From the NCBI GenBank assembly GCA_024803745.1, contig JANJXV010000049.1:1720001-1784000 (forward strand): 64,000 bases of DNA, in the 5' to 3' direction. Positions 28,326 through 42,291 of the stretch are shown piece after piece. A program made the position numbers and the translations under genes. Origin of the DNA: Megascapheus bottae. Its lineage: Eukaryota; Chordata; Mammalia; Rodentia; Geomyidae. How positions within the stretch are numbered: the first letter of the stretch is position 1; each line of letters opens with the position of its first letter. The notes beneath the pieces were generated by a model. That model did not search any database. It worked only from the letters and a program-made list of their open reading frames with translations, and was not told the origin of the DNA.

Positions 28326-31300
28326 TCTTACCGTTACCCTAACTTTAAACGTAACCCCAAACCTAAACCTAACCCTAACCCTAACCCTAACCCTTACCCA
28401 AACCCTAACCCTAACACTAACCCTGACATTTACACTTATCCTAACCCTAACCCTTATCCAAACCCTAACCCTAACCCTTAACCTAACCCTAATATTAAGC
28501 CTAACCTATAACCCTAAACCTTACCCTAACCCTAACTCTAACCCTAACCCTTACCCTTACTCAAACACTAACCCTAATTCTAACCCTAACCCTAACACTA
28601 TCCCTAACCCTTACCCTAACCCTAACCCTAACCTTTCCTCTAACTCTAACCCTAACCGCAACCCTAACCTTAACCCTAACCCTAAACCTAACTCTTACCC
28701 TTAATCTAACCCAAACCCTAACCCTAACCCTTACCCTAACCCTAACCCTCAACTTTACCCTAACCCTAACCCTAATCCTAACCTCAACCTTAACCCTAAC
28801 CCTAAACCTAAACCTAACCCTAACCCTAAACCTTACCCTAACCCTAACCCTAATCCTAACCCTAAACCTACCCTAACCCTAACCTTAACCCTAACCCTAA
28901 CCCTAACCCTTACCCTTACCCTAACCCTAACCCTAAACCTAACCCTAACCCTTGCCCTTACCCTCATTCTAACCTTAACCCTAACCCTAACACTAACACT
29001 AACCTGAACTCTAACCCTTATCCTTACCCTAACCCTAACCCTAAAATTAACCCTAACCCTAACCCTAACCCTAACCCTAACCTGAACTCTAACCCTTATA
29101 TTTACCCTAACCCTAAACCTAAACCTAACCCTAACCCTAAACCTAAACCTTACCCTTAGACTAACCATAACCCTAAACTTAACCCTAAACCTTACCCTTA
29201 CCCTAACGCTAAACCTAACCCAAACCCTAACCTTAACCCTAACCCTTACCCTTACACTAACACTAACCCTATCCCTTACCCTTACCCTAACTCTAACCCT
29301 AACCTTAACCATAACCATAACCCTTACCCTACCCCTTACCCTAACCCTAACCATAAACCTAACCCGAACCCGAACCCTATCCCAAACCCTAACTCATATC
29401 CTTACTCTAACCCTAACCCTAAACCTAACACTAACCCTTACCCTTACCCTAACCCTAACCCTAACTCTTACCCTTACCCTAACCCTAATCCTAACTCTAA
29501 CTCTAACCCTAACCCTAACCCTAACGCTTACCCTAACCCTAACCCTAACCCTAACTCTTACCCTTACCCTAACCCTAATCCTAACTCTAACGCTAACCCT
29601 AACCCTAACCCTAACCCTTACCCTAATCCTAAACCTAACCCTTACTCAAAACCTAACCCTAATCTCAATCTTAAACCTAACCCTAACCCTAACCCTAACT
29701 CTTACCCTTACCCTAACCCTAATCCTAACTCTAACTCTAACCCTAACCCTAACCCTAACGCTTACCCTAACCCTAACCCTAACCCTAACTCTTACCCTTA
29801 CTCTAACCCTAATCCTAACTCTAACGCTAACCCTAACCCTAACCCTAACCCTTACCCTAATCCTAAACCTAACCCTTACTCAAAACCTAACCCTAATCTC
29901 AATCTTAAACCTAACCCTAAACATAACCCTAACCCTTACCCTTACCCTAACCCTAACACTAACCCTCACCCTTACACTAACCCTTACCCTCACACCAAAC
30001 GTAACCCTTACCCTAACCCTAACCCTAACCCTAACCTCAAACTTAACCCAAAGCCTAACTCTTACCCTTACCCTAACCCTTACCCTTACCCTAACCCTAA
30101 CCCTAAAACTAACCCTAACCCTAACCCTAATCCTAACCCTTACACTAACCCTAATACTAACACTTACCCTTACCCTTACCCTAACACTAAACGTAACCCC
30201 AACCCTAAACCTAACACTAAACCTAACCCTAACCCTTACCCTAACCCTAACCCGAACCCGAACCCTATCCCAAACCCTAACTCATATCCTTACCCTAACC
30301 CTAACCCTAAACCTAACACTAACCCTTACCCTTACCCTAACCCTAACCCTAACTCTTACCATTACCCTAACCCTTATCCTAACCCTAACACTAATCCTAA
30401 CCATTAACCTAACCCTAACATTAACCCTAACCCCTAACCCTAACCCTTACCCTAACCCTAACCCTAACCCTTACCCTTACTCTAACACTCACCCTAACTC
30501 CAACACTCACCCTAACCCTAACCCTTTCCCTAAACCTAACCCTAACCCTTCCTCTAACTATAACCCTAACCTTAACCATAACCCTAACCCTAACCCTAAC
30601 CCTTACCCTTAATCTAACCCAAACCCTAACCCTAAGCCATACCCTAATCCTAACCCTAACCTTTACCCTAACCCTAACCCTAATCCTAACCACAACCTTA
30701 ACCCTAACCCTAAACCTAACCCTAACCCTAACCCTTACCCTTACCCTAACACTAAGCCTACCCCTAACCCTAACCCTAACCGTAACCATAACCTTAACTC
30801 TGACATTTATCCTTACCCTAATCCTAACCCTAAACCTAACCCTCACCGGAAACCTAACCCTAACCCTAACCCTAACCCTAACCCTAACCCTTACCCTAAC
30901 CCTAACCGTTACCCCAACCCTAACCCTAACCCTAACCTTAACCTTAACCCTAACCCCAACCCTAAACCGAACCCTTACCCTAACCCTAACCCTAAACCTA
31001 ACTCACCCTAACCCTAACCCTAACCCTAACCTCTAACCCTAATCCTAACCCTAACCCTTAGCCATACCATAAACCTAACCCTAACCATAGCCCTAACCCT
31101 AACCCTAATCCTTACCCTAACTCTAACCATAACCCTAACGCTTACCCTTACCCTAATCCTAACCATAACCTTAACCCCAACCCTAAACCTAAAACTAACC
31201 CTAACCTTACCCAAACCCTTACCCTAATCCTTACCCTAACCCTAAGCCTAACCCATAACCCTAACCCTAAACCTAACTCTAACCCTTACCATAAACCTAA

Positions 31301-34300
31301 CCCTAACCAAATCCTTGCCATAACCCTAACCCTAACACTTATGCTAACCCTAACCCTAACCCTAACCTTAACCCTAACCCTAACCCTAACCCTTACCCTA
31401 ACCCTAACCCTAACCCTAAACCTAACCCTCACCCTAACACTAACCCTAACCCTAACCTCTAACCCTAACCCTAAACCTAACCCTAATCATACCCTTATCC
31501 TAAACCTAACCCTAACACTAACACTTACCCTTACCCTAACCCCTACCCTAACCCTAACCTTAACACTAACCCTTACCCTAACCCTAACCCTAAACCTTAC
31601 CCATACCCTAACCCTAACCCTAACTCTAACCCAAACCCTAACCCGAACCCTAAACTTTACCCTAACACTTCTTCTACCCCTAACCCTAACCTCAACCTTA
31701 ACCCCAACCCTAACCATAACCCTAACCCTTACCCTAAGTCTAACCCTAACATTAACCCTAACCCTTACCCTAACCCTAACCCTAACCCTAACCCTTACTC
31801 TTAACCTAAACGTAACCCTAACCCTAAACCTAACCCTTACCCTTACCCTAACCCTAAACCTAACCTTAATCCTACCCCTAACCCTAATCCTAAACCTAAA
31901 CCTAACCCTAACCCTAACCCTAACCCTAAACCTAACCCTTAACCTTACCCTAAACCTAACACTAAAAATAAGCCTAACCCTAACCCTAATCTGAACCATA
32001 ACCCTAACCCTTACCCTTACCCTTACCCTCACCCTAACCCTAACCCTATCCTGAACCGTAACCCTAACCCTAACCCTAACCCTTACCCTTACCATAACCC
32101 TAACCCTAACCTCGAACTTAACCCTAACCTTAATGCTAACCCTAACCCTAACCCTTACCCTTACTGTAACACTAAGCCTAACCCTAAACATAACCCTAAA
32201 CCTAACCCTTACCCTAACCCTGACTCTAATCCTAGCCCTAAACCTAAACCTAACCCTAACCCTAAATTCAACCTTAACCCTAACCCTAACCCTAACCCTA
32301 ACCCTTACCCTTACCCTAACACTAAGCCTAACCCTAACCCTAAGCCTAACCCTAACCCTTACCCTAACCCTAACTCTAATCCTAACCCTAAACCTAACCC
32401 TAACCCTAACCTTAACCCTAGCCCTAACCCTAACCCTAACCTAACCCTTACCCTTACCCTAACCCTAATCCTAACCTTAACCTCAACCCTAATCTGAACC
32501 ATAACCCTAACCCTTACCCTTACCCTTACCCTTACCCTAACCCTAACCCTATCCTTAACCGTAACCCTAACCCTAACCCTAACCCTTACCCTTACCATAA
32601 CCCTAACCCTAACCTCGAACTTAACCCTAACCTTAACGCTAACCCTTACCCTAACCCTAACCCTAACCCTAAGCCTTACCCTAACCCTAAGCCTAAACCT
32701 ATCTTGAACCGTAACCCTATCCCTAACCCTACCCTAAACCTAACCCTAACCGTAACGCTAACCCTTACCCTTACCCTAAACCTAACCCTAACCCTTACCC
32801 TAACCCTAACCCTAAGGCTAACCCTAACCCTAAACAAAACTCTAACCCTTACCCTAACCCTAACCCTAAACTTAACCCTAACCCTAAACCTAACCTTAAC
32901 ATTAACCCTAACCCGAACCTTTGCCCTTACCCTAACACTAACCCTAAACCTAACACTAACCTAACCCTCACCCTTACCCTCACCCTAACCCTAACCCTAA
33001 ACCTAACCCTCACCCTAACCCTAACCATAACCCTAACCCTAAACCTAACCCTAATCCTACCCTTATCCTAAACCTAACCCTAACACTAACACTTACCCTT
33101 ACCCTGACCCCTACCCTAACCCTAACCCTAACCCTAACCCTTACCCTAACACTAAACCTAAACATAACCTTAATCCTAACCCTAACCCTAACCCATACCC
33201 TAACCATAACCCTAACCCTAACCCTAAACCTTACTTTACCCTAACCGTAACCCTTACTCTAAACCTAACCCTCACGCTAACCTCAACCTTAACCCTAACC
33301 CTAACCCTAACCCTAACCCTTACCCTAACACTAAACCTAAACATAACTTTAATCCTAACCCTAACCCTAACCCATACCCTAACCCTAACCCTAACCCTAA
33401 CCCTAAACCTTACCCTTACCCTAACCGTAACCCTTACTCTAAACCTAACCCTAACCCTAACCTCAACCTTAACCCTAACCCTAACCCTAACCCTAAATCT
33501 AACCCTAACCCTAACCCTTACCCTAACCCTAATCCTAACCCTAACTGTAACCCTTACCCTAACCCTAACCCCAATCCTAACCCTAACCCTTACCCTTACC
33601 CTCACCCTAACCTTAACCTTAATTCTAACCCTAATCCTAACCTTAACTCTAACAATTATCCTTACCCTAACCCTAACCCTAAACCAAACCTAAACCTAAC
33701 CCTTACCCTTACCTAAGCCTAAACCTAACCCAAACCATTTCCCTTACCCTAAGCCTAACCCTAACCCTAACCTTAACCCTAGCCCTTACCCTTACAATAT
33801 CCCTAATCCTAATCGTAACCCTAACACTTACCCTAAACCTAACCCTAACCCTTACTCTAACCATAACCCTAACCCTAAACCTAACACTTACCCTAACCCT
33901 ACCCTAACCCTTATCCTTACCCTAACCCTAATCCTAAACTTAACCCCAAACTGAAACCTAACCCTAACCCTAACCCTTACCCTAACCCTAACCCTAACCA
34001 GAACCCTAACCCTAACACTTATCCTTCCCCTAACCCTTACACTTATCCTAACCCTAACCCTAACCCTAAACTTAACCCTTCACCTAACCCTACAACTAAC
34101 CCTAACCCCGAACCCTAACACTTACCCTAACCCTAATCCAAACCCTAAGCCTAACCCTAACCCTAAAACACACCCTAACCCTAACCCTAACCTTAACTTT
34201 AACCCTAAACCTTACACTAACCCTTACACTTACCCTAACCCTAACCCTAAAACTAACCCTAACCCTACCCCTAACTCTTACCCTTACCCTAACCCTAACA

Positions 34301-34981
34301 CCTAAACCTAACCCTAACCCTAACCCTTAACCTAACCCTAACCGTAACCCTTATCGTAACCCTAAACCTAACCCTAACCCTTACCCTAACCCTAACCCTA
34401 ACCCTTAGCCTTACCCTAACCCTAATCCTAACTCTAACGCTAACCCTAACCCTAACCCTTACCCTAACCATAACCCTTACTCAAAACCTAACCCTAACCT
34501 CACTCTTAACCCTAAAACTAACCCTAACCCTTACCCTTACCCAAACCCTAACCCTAACCCTCACCCTTACCCTAACCCTTACTCTAACCCCAACCCTAAC
34601 CCTTACCCTAACCCTAACCCTAACCCTAACCCTAACCTCAGCCTTAACCCAAAGCCTAATCAAAACCCTTACCCTAACCCTTACCCTTACCCTAACCCTA
34701 ACCCTAAAACTAAACCTAACCCTAACCCTAATGCTTACACTAACCCTAACTCTAACACTTAACTTTACCCTAACCCTAACCCTAAACGTAACCCCAACCC
34801 TAAACCTCATCCTAACCCTAACCCTACCCCTAACACTTACCCTAACCCTAACCCTAACCCTAACTCTAACCCTAACACTTACCCTTGCCCTAACCCTAAC
34901 CCTTATCCTAACCCTAACCCTAACCCTAACACTTAACATAACAATAACATTAACCCTAACCCCTAACCCTAACCCTTACCC
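24190..34981. repeat. Large duplication A, copy 2 (about 10.8 kb)
   Basis: Direct copy of about 12.5-23.83 kb, with the same variant hexamers in the same order. Relative to copy 1 it lacks a 739-bp segment near 25.0 kb, has a 234-bp extra duplication at 29.46-29.93 kb, and differs by single-hexamer gaps near 27.8 and 30.6 kb and a 5-bp gap near 32.85 kb. Sequence identity falls off at 34,982. Beyond this point the sequence matches the module at 48.34 kb rather than the sequence right of copy 1. No genes. Confidence 0.9.
29461..29928. repeat. 234-bp tandem duplication private to copy 2
   Basis: CTAACTCTTACCCTTACCC with the following CTAATCCTAACTCTAACTC begins at 29,461 and 29,695, 234 bp or 39 hexamers apart. 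Both units end in CAAAACCTAACCCTAATCTC. Copy 1 has this unit once (18,532 onward), so the duplication arose after the 11-kb block was doubled, or was lost from copy 1. It accounts for the change of offset from 10,929 to 11,163. Confidence 0.88.
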
Positions 34982-36324
34982 TAACCCTAACCCTAACCCT
35001 TACCCTTGCTCTAACACTAACCCCAACTCTAACACTAACCCTAACCCTAACCCTAACCCTTACCTAACCTTAACCCTAACCCTTCCTCTAACTCTAACCC
35101 TAACCTCAAAGATAACCCTAACCCAAACCCTAACCCTAACCCTAAACCTTACCCTTAATCTAACCCAAACCCTAACCCTAACCCTTACCCTAACCCTAAC
35201 CCTAACCCTTACCCTAACCCTAACCCCAATGCTAACCTCAACCTTAACCCTAACCCTACCCTAACACTAACCCTAATCCTAACCCTAAACCTAACCGTAA
35301 ACCTACCCTTAACCCTAACCCTAACCCTAACCCTAAATCTTACTCTTACCGTAACACTAACCCTAAACCTAACCCTAACCCTTACCCTTAACCTCACTCT
35401 AACCTTAACCCTAACCCTAACCCTAACACTAACCTGAACTCTAACCCTTATCCTTACCCTAACCCTAACCCTAAACCTAACCCTAACCCTAACCCTTACC
35501 CTTACCCTAACCTAACACTAACCCTAACCCTAACCTGAAATCTAACCCTTATCCTTACCCTAATCCTAAACCTAAACCTAACCATAACCCTAAACCTAAA
35601 CCTTACCCTTAGACTAACCCTAACCTTAAACCTAACCTTTACCCTACACTAACCCTTACCCTAACCCTAACCCTAACCCCAACAATTACCCTTTCGCTAA
35701 CCCTAAACCCAACCCTAACCTTAATCCTAACCCTAACCCTAACCCATACCCTAACTCTAACCCTAATGCTAACCCTAACACTAACCCTTACCCTAACCCT
35801 AACCCTAACCCAAACTTAACCCTAACCCTAAACCTAACCCTAAACTCAAACTTAACCCAAAGCCTAACCCTAACCCTTACCCTTACCCTAATCCTAACCC
35901 TAACCCTAACCCTAACCTTAACACCAACCCTAAATCTAACCCTTACCCTAACCCTAACCCTTACCCTAACACTAGCCCTAACCCTAACCCTTACCCTAAA
36001 CCTATCCCTTATCCTAACCCTAACCCTAACCCTAAACCTAACCCTAACTCTAACCCTTCCCTTACTCTAACTCTAACCCTAACCCTAACCCTAACCCTAA
36101 CCCTAACCCTAACTCTAACCCTAACACTAACCCTTCCTCTAATTCTAACCCTAATCATACCCATAACCCTAGCCCTAACCCTAACCCTTACGCTTACCCT
36201 AACCCTAACCCTAACCCTAACCCTTACCCTAACCCTAACCCTAACCCTTAGCCTAAACCTAACCCTAATCCTAACCTCAACCTTAACCCTTACCCTTACC
36301 CTAACCCTAACCCTAAAACTAACC

Positions 36325-36358
<34 letters not shown>

Positions 36359-36500
36359 TACTAACACTTACCCTTACCCTTACCCTAACCCTAAACGTAA
36401 CCCCAACTGTAAACCTAACCCTAAACCTAACCCTAACCCTAACCCTTACCCTAACCCTAACACTTACCCTTACCCTAACCCTAACACTAACCCTAACCCT
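34982..36500. repeat. Module with four relatives in the window
   Basis: TCTAACACTAACCCCAACTC at 35,010 is matched at 48,344, 53,684 and 60,845. ACACCAACCCTAAATCTAAC at 35,931 is matched at 49,245, 54,531 and 61,746. The distance between the two markers is 921, 901, 847 and 901 bp, so the copies differ in length. It is always preceded by the module that carries CAATATCCC, which shows a shared larger unit. No gene was seen. Confidence 0.75.
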
Positions 36501-39500
36501 TAACCTAACCTTAACATTAACCCTAACCCCTAACCCTAACCCTTACCCTAACCCTAGCCCTAACCCTTACCCTTACTCTAACTCTGACCCTAACTCTAAC
36601 ACTCACCCTAACCCTAACCCATACCCTAACCCTAACCCTAACCTTTACCCTAACCTAACCGTAATCCTAACCACAACCTTAACCCTAACCCTAAACCTAA
36701 CCCTAACCCTAACCCTTACCCTTACCCTAACACTAAGCCTAACCCTGACCCGAACCCTAACCCTAACCCTAATCCCAACCCTATACCTAACCCTAACACT
36801 AACCTTAACTCTAACCCTAAGCCTAACCCTAACCCTTAGCCTTACCCTAACCCTAAACCTAAACCTAACCCTAAACCTTGCCCTTACCCTCACTCTAACC
36901 TTAACCCTAACCCTAACTCTAACACTAACCTGAATTCTAACTCTAATCCTTACCCTAACCCTAACCCTAAAACTAATCCTAAACCTAACCCTTACCCTTA
37001 CACTAACCCTAACCCTAACCTTCACCCTAACTCTAACCGTAACCTGATTTCTAACCCTTATCCTTACCCTAACCCTAAACCTAAACCTAACCCTAACCCT
37101 AAACCTAAACCTTAACCTTAGACTAACCCTAACCCTCAACTTAAGCCTAAACCTTACCCTTACCATAACCCTAACCCTAACCCTAAACCTAACCTTAACC
37201 CTAAGCCTTACCCTTACCCTAACCCTAACCCTTACCCTTACCATAAACCTAACCTTACCCCTTACCTTAACCCTAACCCTAAACCTAACCCGAAACCTAA
37301 CCCTATCCCAAACCCTAACTCTTTTCCTTACCCTAACCCCAACCCTAAACCTAATACTAACACTTACCCTTACCCTAACCCTAACCCTAACGCTTACCCT
37401 AACCCAAACCCTAACCCTAAGCCTTACCCTAACCCTAAGCCTAAACCTATCTTGAACCCTAACCCTATCCCTAACCCTACCCTAACCCTAACCCTAACCA
37501 TAAGCTTAACCCTTACCCTTACCCTAACCCTAACCCTAACCCTTACCCTAACCGTAACCCTAACCCTTACCCTAACCCTAAGCCTAACCCCTAACCCTAA
37601 CCCTTAACATAACTCTAACCCTTACCATAACCCTAACCCTAACCTAACCCTAAACTTAACCCTAACCCTAAACGTAACACTAACCTAACCCTCACCCTTA
37701 CCATCACCCTAACCCTAACCCTAAACCTAACCCTCACCCTAACCCTAACCATAAATCTAACCCTAATCCTACCCTTATCCTAAACCTAACCCTAACACTA
37801 ACACTTACCCTTACCCTGACCCCTACCCTAACCCTAACCCTAACCCTAACCCTTACCCTAAGCCTAACCCTAACCCTAACCCTTAACCTTACCCTAACAC
37901 TAAACCTAAACATAAAATTAATCCTAACCCTAACCCTAACCCATACCCTAAACCTAACCCTAACCCTAACCCTAAACCTTACCCTTACCCTAACCCTAAC
38001 CCTTACTCTAAACCTAACCCTAACCCTAAACTCAACCTTAACCCTAACCCTAACCCTAAACCTAACCCTTACCCTTACCCTAACACTAAGCTAACCCTAA
38101 CCCTAAACCTAACCCTAACCCTTATCCTAACCCTAACCCTAAACCTAACCCTAACCCTTGCCCTAACCCTAATCCTAACCCTAACCGTAACCCTTACCCT
38201 AACCCTAACCCCAATCCTAACCCTAACCCTTACCATTACCCTCACCCTAACCTTAACCCTAACCCTAACCCTAACCCTAACCTTAACTCTAACAATTATC
38301 CTTACCCTAACCCTAACCCTAAACCAAACCTAACCCTAACCCTTACCCTTACCTAAGACTAAACCTAACCCTAACCCTTTCCCTTACCCTAACCCTAACC
38401 CTAACCCTAACCTTAACCCTAGCCCTTACCCTTACAATATCCCTAACCCTAACCGTAACCCTAACACTTACCCTAACCCTAACCCTAACCCTTACCCTAA
38501 CCATAACTCTAACCCTAAACCTAACACTTACACTTACCCTAACCCTTACCCTTATCCTAACCCTAACCCTAACCCTAACCCTTAACCAAACCCTAAACCT
38601 AACACTAACCCTAACCGTTACCCTTAACCTAATCCTAAACATAACCCTAACCCTAACCCTAACCCTAACCCTTACCCTAACCTAAACCTAACCCTTACCC
38701 TATCCCTAACCCTAACCCTAACCTTAGTCCTAACCCTAAACCTACCCCTAACCCTTACACTTACCCTAACCCTAAACCTAACCCTAAACCTAACACTTAC
38801 CCAAACCCTACCCTAACCCTAACCCTTACCCTTCCCTAACCCTAATCCTAACCTTAACCCCAAACTTTTACCTAACCCTAACCCTAACCCTTACCCTAAC
38901 CCTAACCCTAACCCGAACCCTAACCCTAACACTTACGCTTTCCCTAACCCTAAAGCTTATCCTAACCCTAACTCTAACCCTAAACCTAAGTCTTCACCTA
39001 ACCCTAAAACTAACCCTAACCCCTAAACCTAACCCTTACCCTAAACCTAACCCTACCCCTAAACCTTTCCCTTACCCTAACCCTAACCCTAAACCTAAAC
39101 GTAACCCTAACCCTAACCCTAAACCTAAACGTAACCCTAACCCTAACCCTAACCTTAACCCTTACCCTAACACTAACCCTAAACCTAACCCTAACCCTAA
39201 CCCTAACCCTTACCCTTACACTAACCCTAACCCTAAAACTAACCCTAACCCTAATCCTAACTCTAAACTTACCCTAACCCTAACCCTAAACCTAACCTTA
39301 ACCCTCATCCTAACCCTAACACCTAAACATAACCCTAACCCTAACCCAAACCATACCCCTTAAGCTAACCCTAACATTAACCCTATCCCCTAACCCTAAC
39401 CCTTACCCTAACCCTAACCCTAACAATAAACCTTACCCTTACCATAACCCTAATCCTAACTCTAACGCTAATTCTAAACCTAACCCTAACCCTTACCCTA

Positions 39501-40560
39501 ACCCTAACACTAACCTCAATCTTAAACCTAACCCTAACCCTAACCCTTACCCTTACCCTAACCCTAAACCTAAACCTCACCCTTACCCTAACCCTTACCC
39601 TAAACCCAACCCTAACCCTTACCTTAACCTTAACCCTAACCCTAAACTCAAACTTAACCCAAAGCCTAACCCTAACCCTTGCCCTAACCCTTACCCTTAC
39701 CCTAACCCTAACCCTAAAACTAACCCTAACCCCAACCCTAACCCTTACACCAACCCTAACCATAACACTTACCCTTACCCTAACCCTAACCCTAAACGTA
39801 ACCCCAACCCTAAACATAAACCTAACCCTAAACCTAACCCTAACCCTCACCCTAACCCTAATCCTAAACATAACCCTAACCCTTAACCTTACCCTAACCC
39901 TAACCCTTATCCTAACCCTAATGCTAACCCTAACCCTTAACCTAACCCTAACATTAACCCTAACCCCTAACCCTAACACTTACCCTAACACTAACCCTAA
40001 CCCTAACCATTACTCTTACTCTACCACTAACCCTAACTCTAACACTAACCCTAACCCTAACCCTTCCTCTAACTCTAACCCTAACCTCAACCATAACCCT
40101 AACCCTAACCCTAACTCTTACCCTAATTCTTACCCTTAATCTAACACAAACCCTAACCCTAACACTTACCCTAACCCTAACCCTAACCTTAACCCTAACC
40201 CTAACACTAATCCTAACCACAACCTTAATCCTAACCCTAAACCTAACCTTAACCCTAACCCTTACCCTTACCCTAACACTAAGCCTAACCCTGACCCGAA
40301 CCCTAACCATAACCCTAATCCTAACCCTATACCTAACCCTAACCCTAACCTTTACCGTAACCCTAACCCTAACCCTAACCCTTACCCTTTCCCAAAACCT
40401 AACCCTAAACATAACCCTAACCCTTGCCCTTACACTCACTCTAACCTAACCCTAGCCCTAAACCTAAACCTTACCCTTAGACTAACCCTAAACCTAACCT
40501 TATCCCTAACCCTTACCCTTACCCTAACCCTAACCCTAACCGTTAACCTAACCCTAAAAT
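36501..40560. repeat. Diverged relatives of the duplication A sequence
   Basis: The marker order found at 19.2-23 kb recurs with more differences. TATCTTGAACCC is at 37,448 (21,543 in copy 1), CTTATCCTAAACC near 37,774 (21,916), CAATTATCCTTACCC near 38,293 (22,502) and CAATATCCC at 38,435 (22,643). The offset drifts from 15,905 to 15,792 bp. TTAACATTAACCCTAACCCC near 36,510 and 39,950 opens two versions of the module that also starts near 19,255. Substitutions are more frequent than between copies 1 and 2, so this is an older duplicate. No gene was seen. Confidence 0.65.
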
Positions 40561-40569
40561 AAACCCTAA

Positions 40570-42291
40570 CCCCTAACCCTAACCCTTAACCTAACCCTAA
40601 CCCTAACCCTTACCCTTACTCTAACACTAACACTAACTCTATCACTAACCCTAACCCTAACCCAAACCTTACCCTAACCCTAACCCTAAACCTTCCTCTA
40701 ACTCTAACCCTAACCTCAAAGATAACCCTAACCCTAACCCTAACCCTAAACCTAACCCTTACCCTTAATCTCACCCAAACCCTAACCCTAACGCTTACCC
40801 TAACCCTAACCCTAAACCTTATCCTAACCCTAACCCTAATCCTAACCTCAACCTTAACCCTAACCCTAACCCTAACCCTAACTCTTACCCTAACCCTAAT
40901 CTTGACCCTAACCCTTACCCTTACCCTCACCCTAACCTTAACCCTAACCCTAACCCTAACTCTAACCATAACCTTAACTCTGATATTTATCCTTACCCTA
41001 ATCCTAACCCTAAACCTCACCCTCACGGTAAACCTAACCCTAACCCTAACCCAAACCCTTACCCTAACCCTAACCCTTACCCTAACCCTAACCCTAACCC
41101 TAACCCTAACCTTAACCCTAACCCCAACCCTAAACCTAACCCTTACCCTAACCCTAACACTAAACCTAACTCACCCTAACCCTAATCCTAACCCTAACCT
41201 CTAACCCTAATCCTAACCCTAACCCTTAGCCATACTATAAACCTAACCCTAACCATAGCCCTAACCCTAACCCTAATACTTACCCTAACTCTAACCATAA
41301 ACCTAACGCTTACCCTTACCCTAATCCTAACCATAACCTTAACCCCAACCCTAAACCTAATCCTAACCCTAACCCTTACGCTAATGCTTACCCTAACTCT
41401 TACCCTAACCCTAAGCCTAACACATAACCCTAAACCTAAACCTAACTCTAACCCTTACCATAAACCTAACCCTAACCAAATCCTTACCCTAACCCTAACC
41501 CTAACACTTACGCTAACCCTAACCCTAACCCTAACCTTAACCCTAACCCTAACGCTAACCCTAACCCTTACCCTAACCCTAACCCTAACCCTAAACCTAA
41601 CCCTCACCCTAACACTAACCCTAACCCTAACCTCTAACCCTAACCCTAAACCTAACCCTAATCATACCCTTATCCTAAACCTAACCCTAACACTAACACT
41701 TACCCTTACCCTAACCCCTACCCTAACCCTAACCTTAACACTAACCCTTACCCTAACCCTAACCCTAACCCTTACCCATCCCCTAACCCTAATCCTAACT
41801 CTAAAACAAACCCTAACCGAACCCTAAACTTTACCCTAACACTTCTTCTACCCCTAACCCTAACCTCAACCTTAACCCCAACCCTAACCATAACCCTAAC
41901 CCTTACCCTAAGTCTAACCCTAACATTAACCCTAACCTTTACCCTAACCCTAACCCTAACCCTAACCCTTACCCTTAACCTAAACGTAACCCTAACCCTA
42001 AACCTAACCCTTACCCTTACCCTAAACCTAAACCTAACCTTAACCCTACCCCTAACCCTAATCCTAACCCTAATCCTAACCCTAACCCTAACCCTAAACC
42101 GAACCCTTACCCTTACCCTAACCCTAACACTAAAACTAGGCCTAACCCTAACCCTAATCTGAACCCTAACCCTAACCCTTACCCTTACCCTAACCCTAAC
42201 CCTATCCTTAACCGTAACCCTAAGCCTAACCCTAACCCTTACCCTTACCATAACCCTAACCCTAACCTCGAACTTAACCCTAACTTTAACG
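40570..42291. repeat. Third, partial copy of duplication A (matches about 19.2-21.0 kb)
   Basis: The stretch follows 19.22-21.0 kb and 30.4-32.1 kb in the order of its variants, at an offset from copy 1 of about 21,337 falling to 21,331 bp. Shared rare features are the TAGCCATAC element (about 41,227), CTTCTTCTACCCC at 41,842 and CTCGAACTTAACCC near 42,268. It shows more substitutions than copies 1 and 2 show to each other. It runs into the left edge of the 12.5-kb duplication at 42,292. Confidence 0.8.
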
